This document shows, one piece after another, positions 63,253 to 64,000 of a DNA stretch of 64,000 bases. This stretch comes from Shouchella rhizosphaerae (lineage in GTDB: Bacteria; Bacillota; Bacilli; Bacillales; Bacillaceae_D). Where the stretch lies: positions 124,001 to 188,000 of the forward strand of contig NZ_FRBS01000001.1 in the NCBI RefSeq assembly GCF_900142675.1. The letters run 5' to 3'. Position 1 is the first letter of the stretch; the number at the start of each line of letters is the position of its first letter. A program made the position numbers and the translations under genes. The notes under the pieces are model-generated. The model had not been told where the DNA came from, did not search any database, and saw only the letters and a program-made list of their open reading frames with translations.

Positions 63253-64000
63253 ATGAAATATGCATTTGCACAAAGGGTTCGCCATTTGAAGTCATCAGCT
63301 GTACGAGACATATTAAAAGTGGTGAACCGGGGGGACGTCATTTCCTTTGCAGGAGGCTTGCCAGATGATGGCTTATTTCCGCTAAAGGCGATTGAAGAAG
63401 CATTTAGCCGCGTGTTTGCAAGTGGAAATAAGGCATTGCAATACGGAGAAACAGAGGGGTATCTGCCTTTGCGCGAAGTCATTCTCGAACGGATGGAGAA
63501 AAAAGGCATAACAGGCTTAACCGCTGATGAGATGTTATTAACGACTGGTTCGCAGCAGGCAATCGATTTATTTTCCCGCGTGATGATCGGACCAGGGGAC
63601 GTCATTTTTACGGAAGAGCCAACTTATTTAGCTGCATTGCAAGTTTTTCAGTCGTACGAAGCGACAATTATTCCTGTTAAATGTGATGCAGACGGAATGA
63701 TGATGGACGATTTAGTTCGAAAAATAAAAGAATATAAGCCTAAAGTCATTTATGTGGTTCCAACATTTTCAAACCCGACAGGCCGTGTTTGGACGCTTGA
63801 GCGGCGCAAAGAACTAGTGGGCTTAGCGCGTAAGCACCATGTTCTTATTTTTGAAGACGATCCATACGGCGACATCCAATTTACTCCAGGAGGCTATACG
63901 CCAATTGCGGCTCTTGATGATGGCTCCCATGTGTTGTATACGAGTACGTTTTCCAAAACGGCCGTTCCTGCTTTGCGGACGGGTTGGATAACGGGCCCAT
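63253..64000 (+). CDS. PLP-dependent aminotransferase, LysN/MocR-like fold (partial)
   Basis: The frame is open to the window edge (249 codons). It begins MKYAFAQRVRHLKSSAVRDI and contains ISFAGGLPDDGLFP, VVPTFSNPTGR and the Schiff-base lysine in STFSKTAVPALRTGW. This is the 2-aminoadipate/multi-substrate class of fold-type I aminotransferases, which lacks the HTH domain found in MocR regulators. The C-terminal third is outside the window. Substrate unknown. Confidence 0.87.
   Translation, partial: MKYAFAQRVRHLKSSAVRDILKVVNRGDVISFAGGLPDDGLFPLKAIEEAFSRVFASGNKALQYGETEGYLPLREVILERMEKKGITGLTADEMLLTTGSQQAIDLFSRVMIGPGDVIFTEEPTYLAALQVFQSYEATIIPVKCDADGMMMDDLVRKIKEYKPKVIYVVPTFSNPTGRVWTLERRKELVGLARKHHVLIFEDDPYGDIQFTPGGYTPIAALDDGSHVLYTSTFSKTAVPALRTGWITGP

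Noticed and set aside
1-64000. CRISPR arrays, tRNA or rRNA genes, prophage or transposase genes
   Set aside because: I looked for regularly spaced repeats, cloverleaf-type sequences and transposase or phage structural motifs and saw none; the inverted-repeat elements encode no transposase.

Overview
The window looks like chromosome of a low-to-medium GC, endospore-forming Bacillaceae member, most likely an alkaliphilic Bacillus of the Shouchella/Alkalihalobacillus clausii type. Reasons: strong AGGAGG ribosome sites, frequent TTG and GTG starts, sigma-B and sigma-E-like promoters, sporulation genes (spoVR, yhbH, prkA), and gene order resembling B. subtilis (queG-yhbB-trmL with prkA and yhbH nearby; glpD-pgcA). 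No rRNA, tRNA, CRISPR array, phage or intact insertion sequence was seen. The genus assignment is inference.

Layout. 0.3-5.3 kb: a visibly AT-rich accessory cluster with a KAS III enzyme, a PhcB-like methyltransferase, acetoacetate decarboxylase, a broken short-chain dehydrogenase and a Baeyer-Villiger monooxygenase; together they suggest a small ketone or ester pathway. 5.7-12 kb: a sugar locus (PTS IIBC, GH3 glycosidase, GH32 fructosidase, AraC regulator). 12-16.6 kb: mepB, then two ABC systems around a YtrA-type GntR repressor, with a palindromic operator over the first promoter. 16.6-24 kb: M42 peptidase, a sigma-B dps, queG, ogt, GNAT, yhbB, trmL and small membrane or oxygenase genes. 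24-31 kb: class A PBP, prkA, signal peptidase, an ATPase and yhbH. 31-40 kb: efflux genes (TetR/MFS, DrrAB-type ABC), DinB, a large beta-helix protein and a sigma-B short-chain dehydrogenase. 40-47 kb: an argininosuccinate-lyase-like/GntR/symporter operon and the nagR<>nagAB locus. 47-50.5 kb: a nitroreductase, aminotransferase, FAH-family, GDPD run. 50.5-52 kb: a gene-poor stretch with coding debris. 52-64 kb: a GNAT-nitrilase fusion, sfsA, a divergent glpD, pgcA, spoVR, a heterodimeric ABC exporter (YknUV-like) and a truncated aminotransferase at the edge.

Points deserving attention: the ketone/ester cluster; two copies of an imperfect inverted-repeat element (14.6 and 20.7 kb), one sandwiched between duplicated terminator hairpins; the lyase/symporter operon with its own palindrome; a glycerol-3-phosphate dehydrogenase with altered active-site motifs; and several small or broken genes too short for routine ORF calling.
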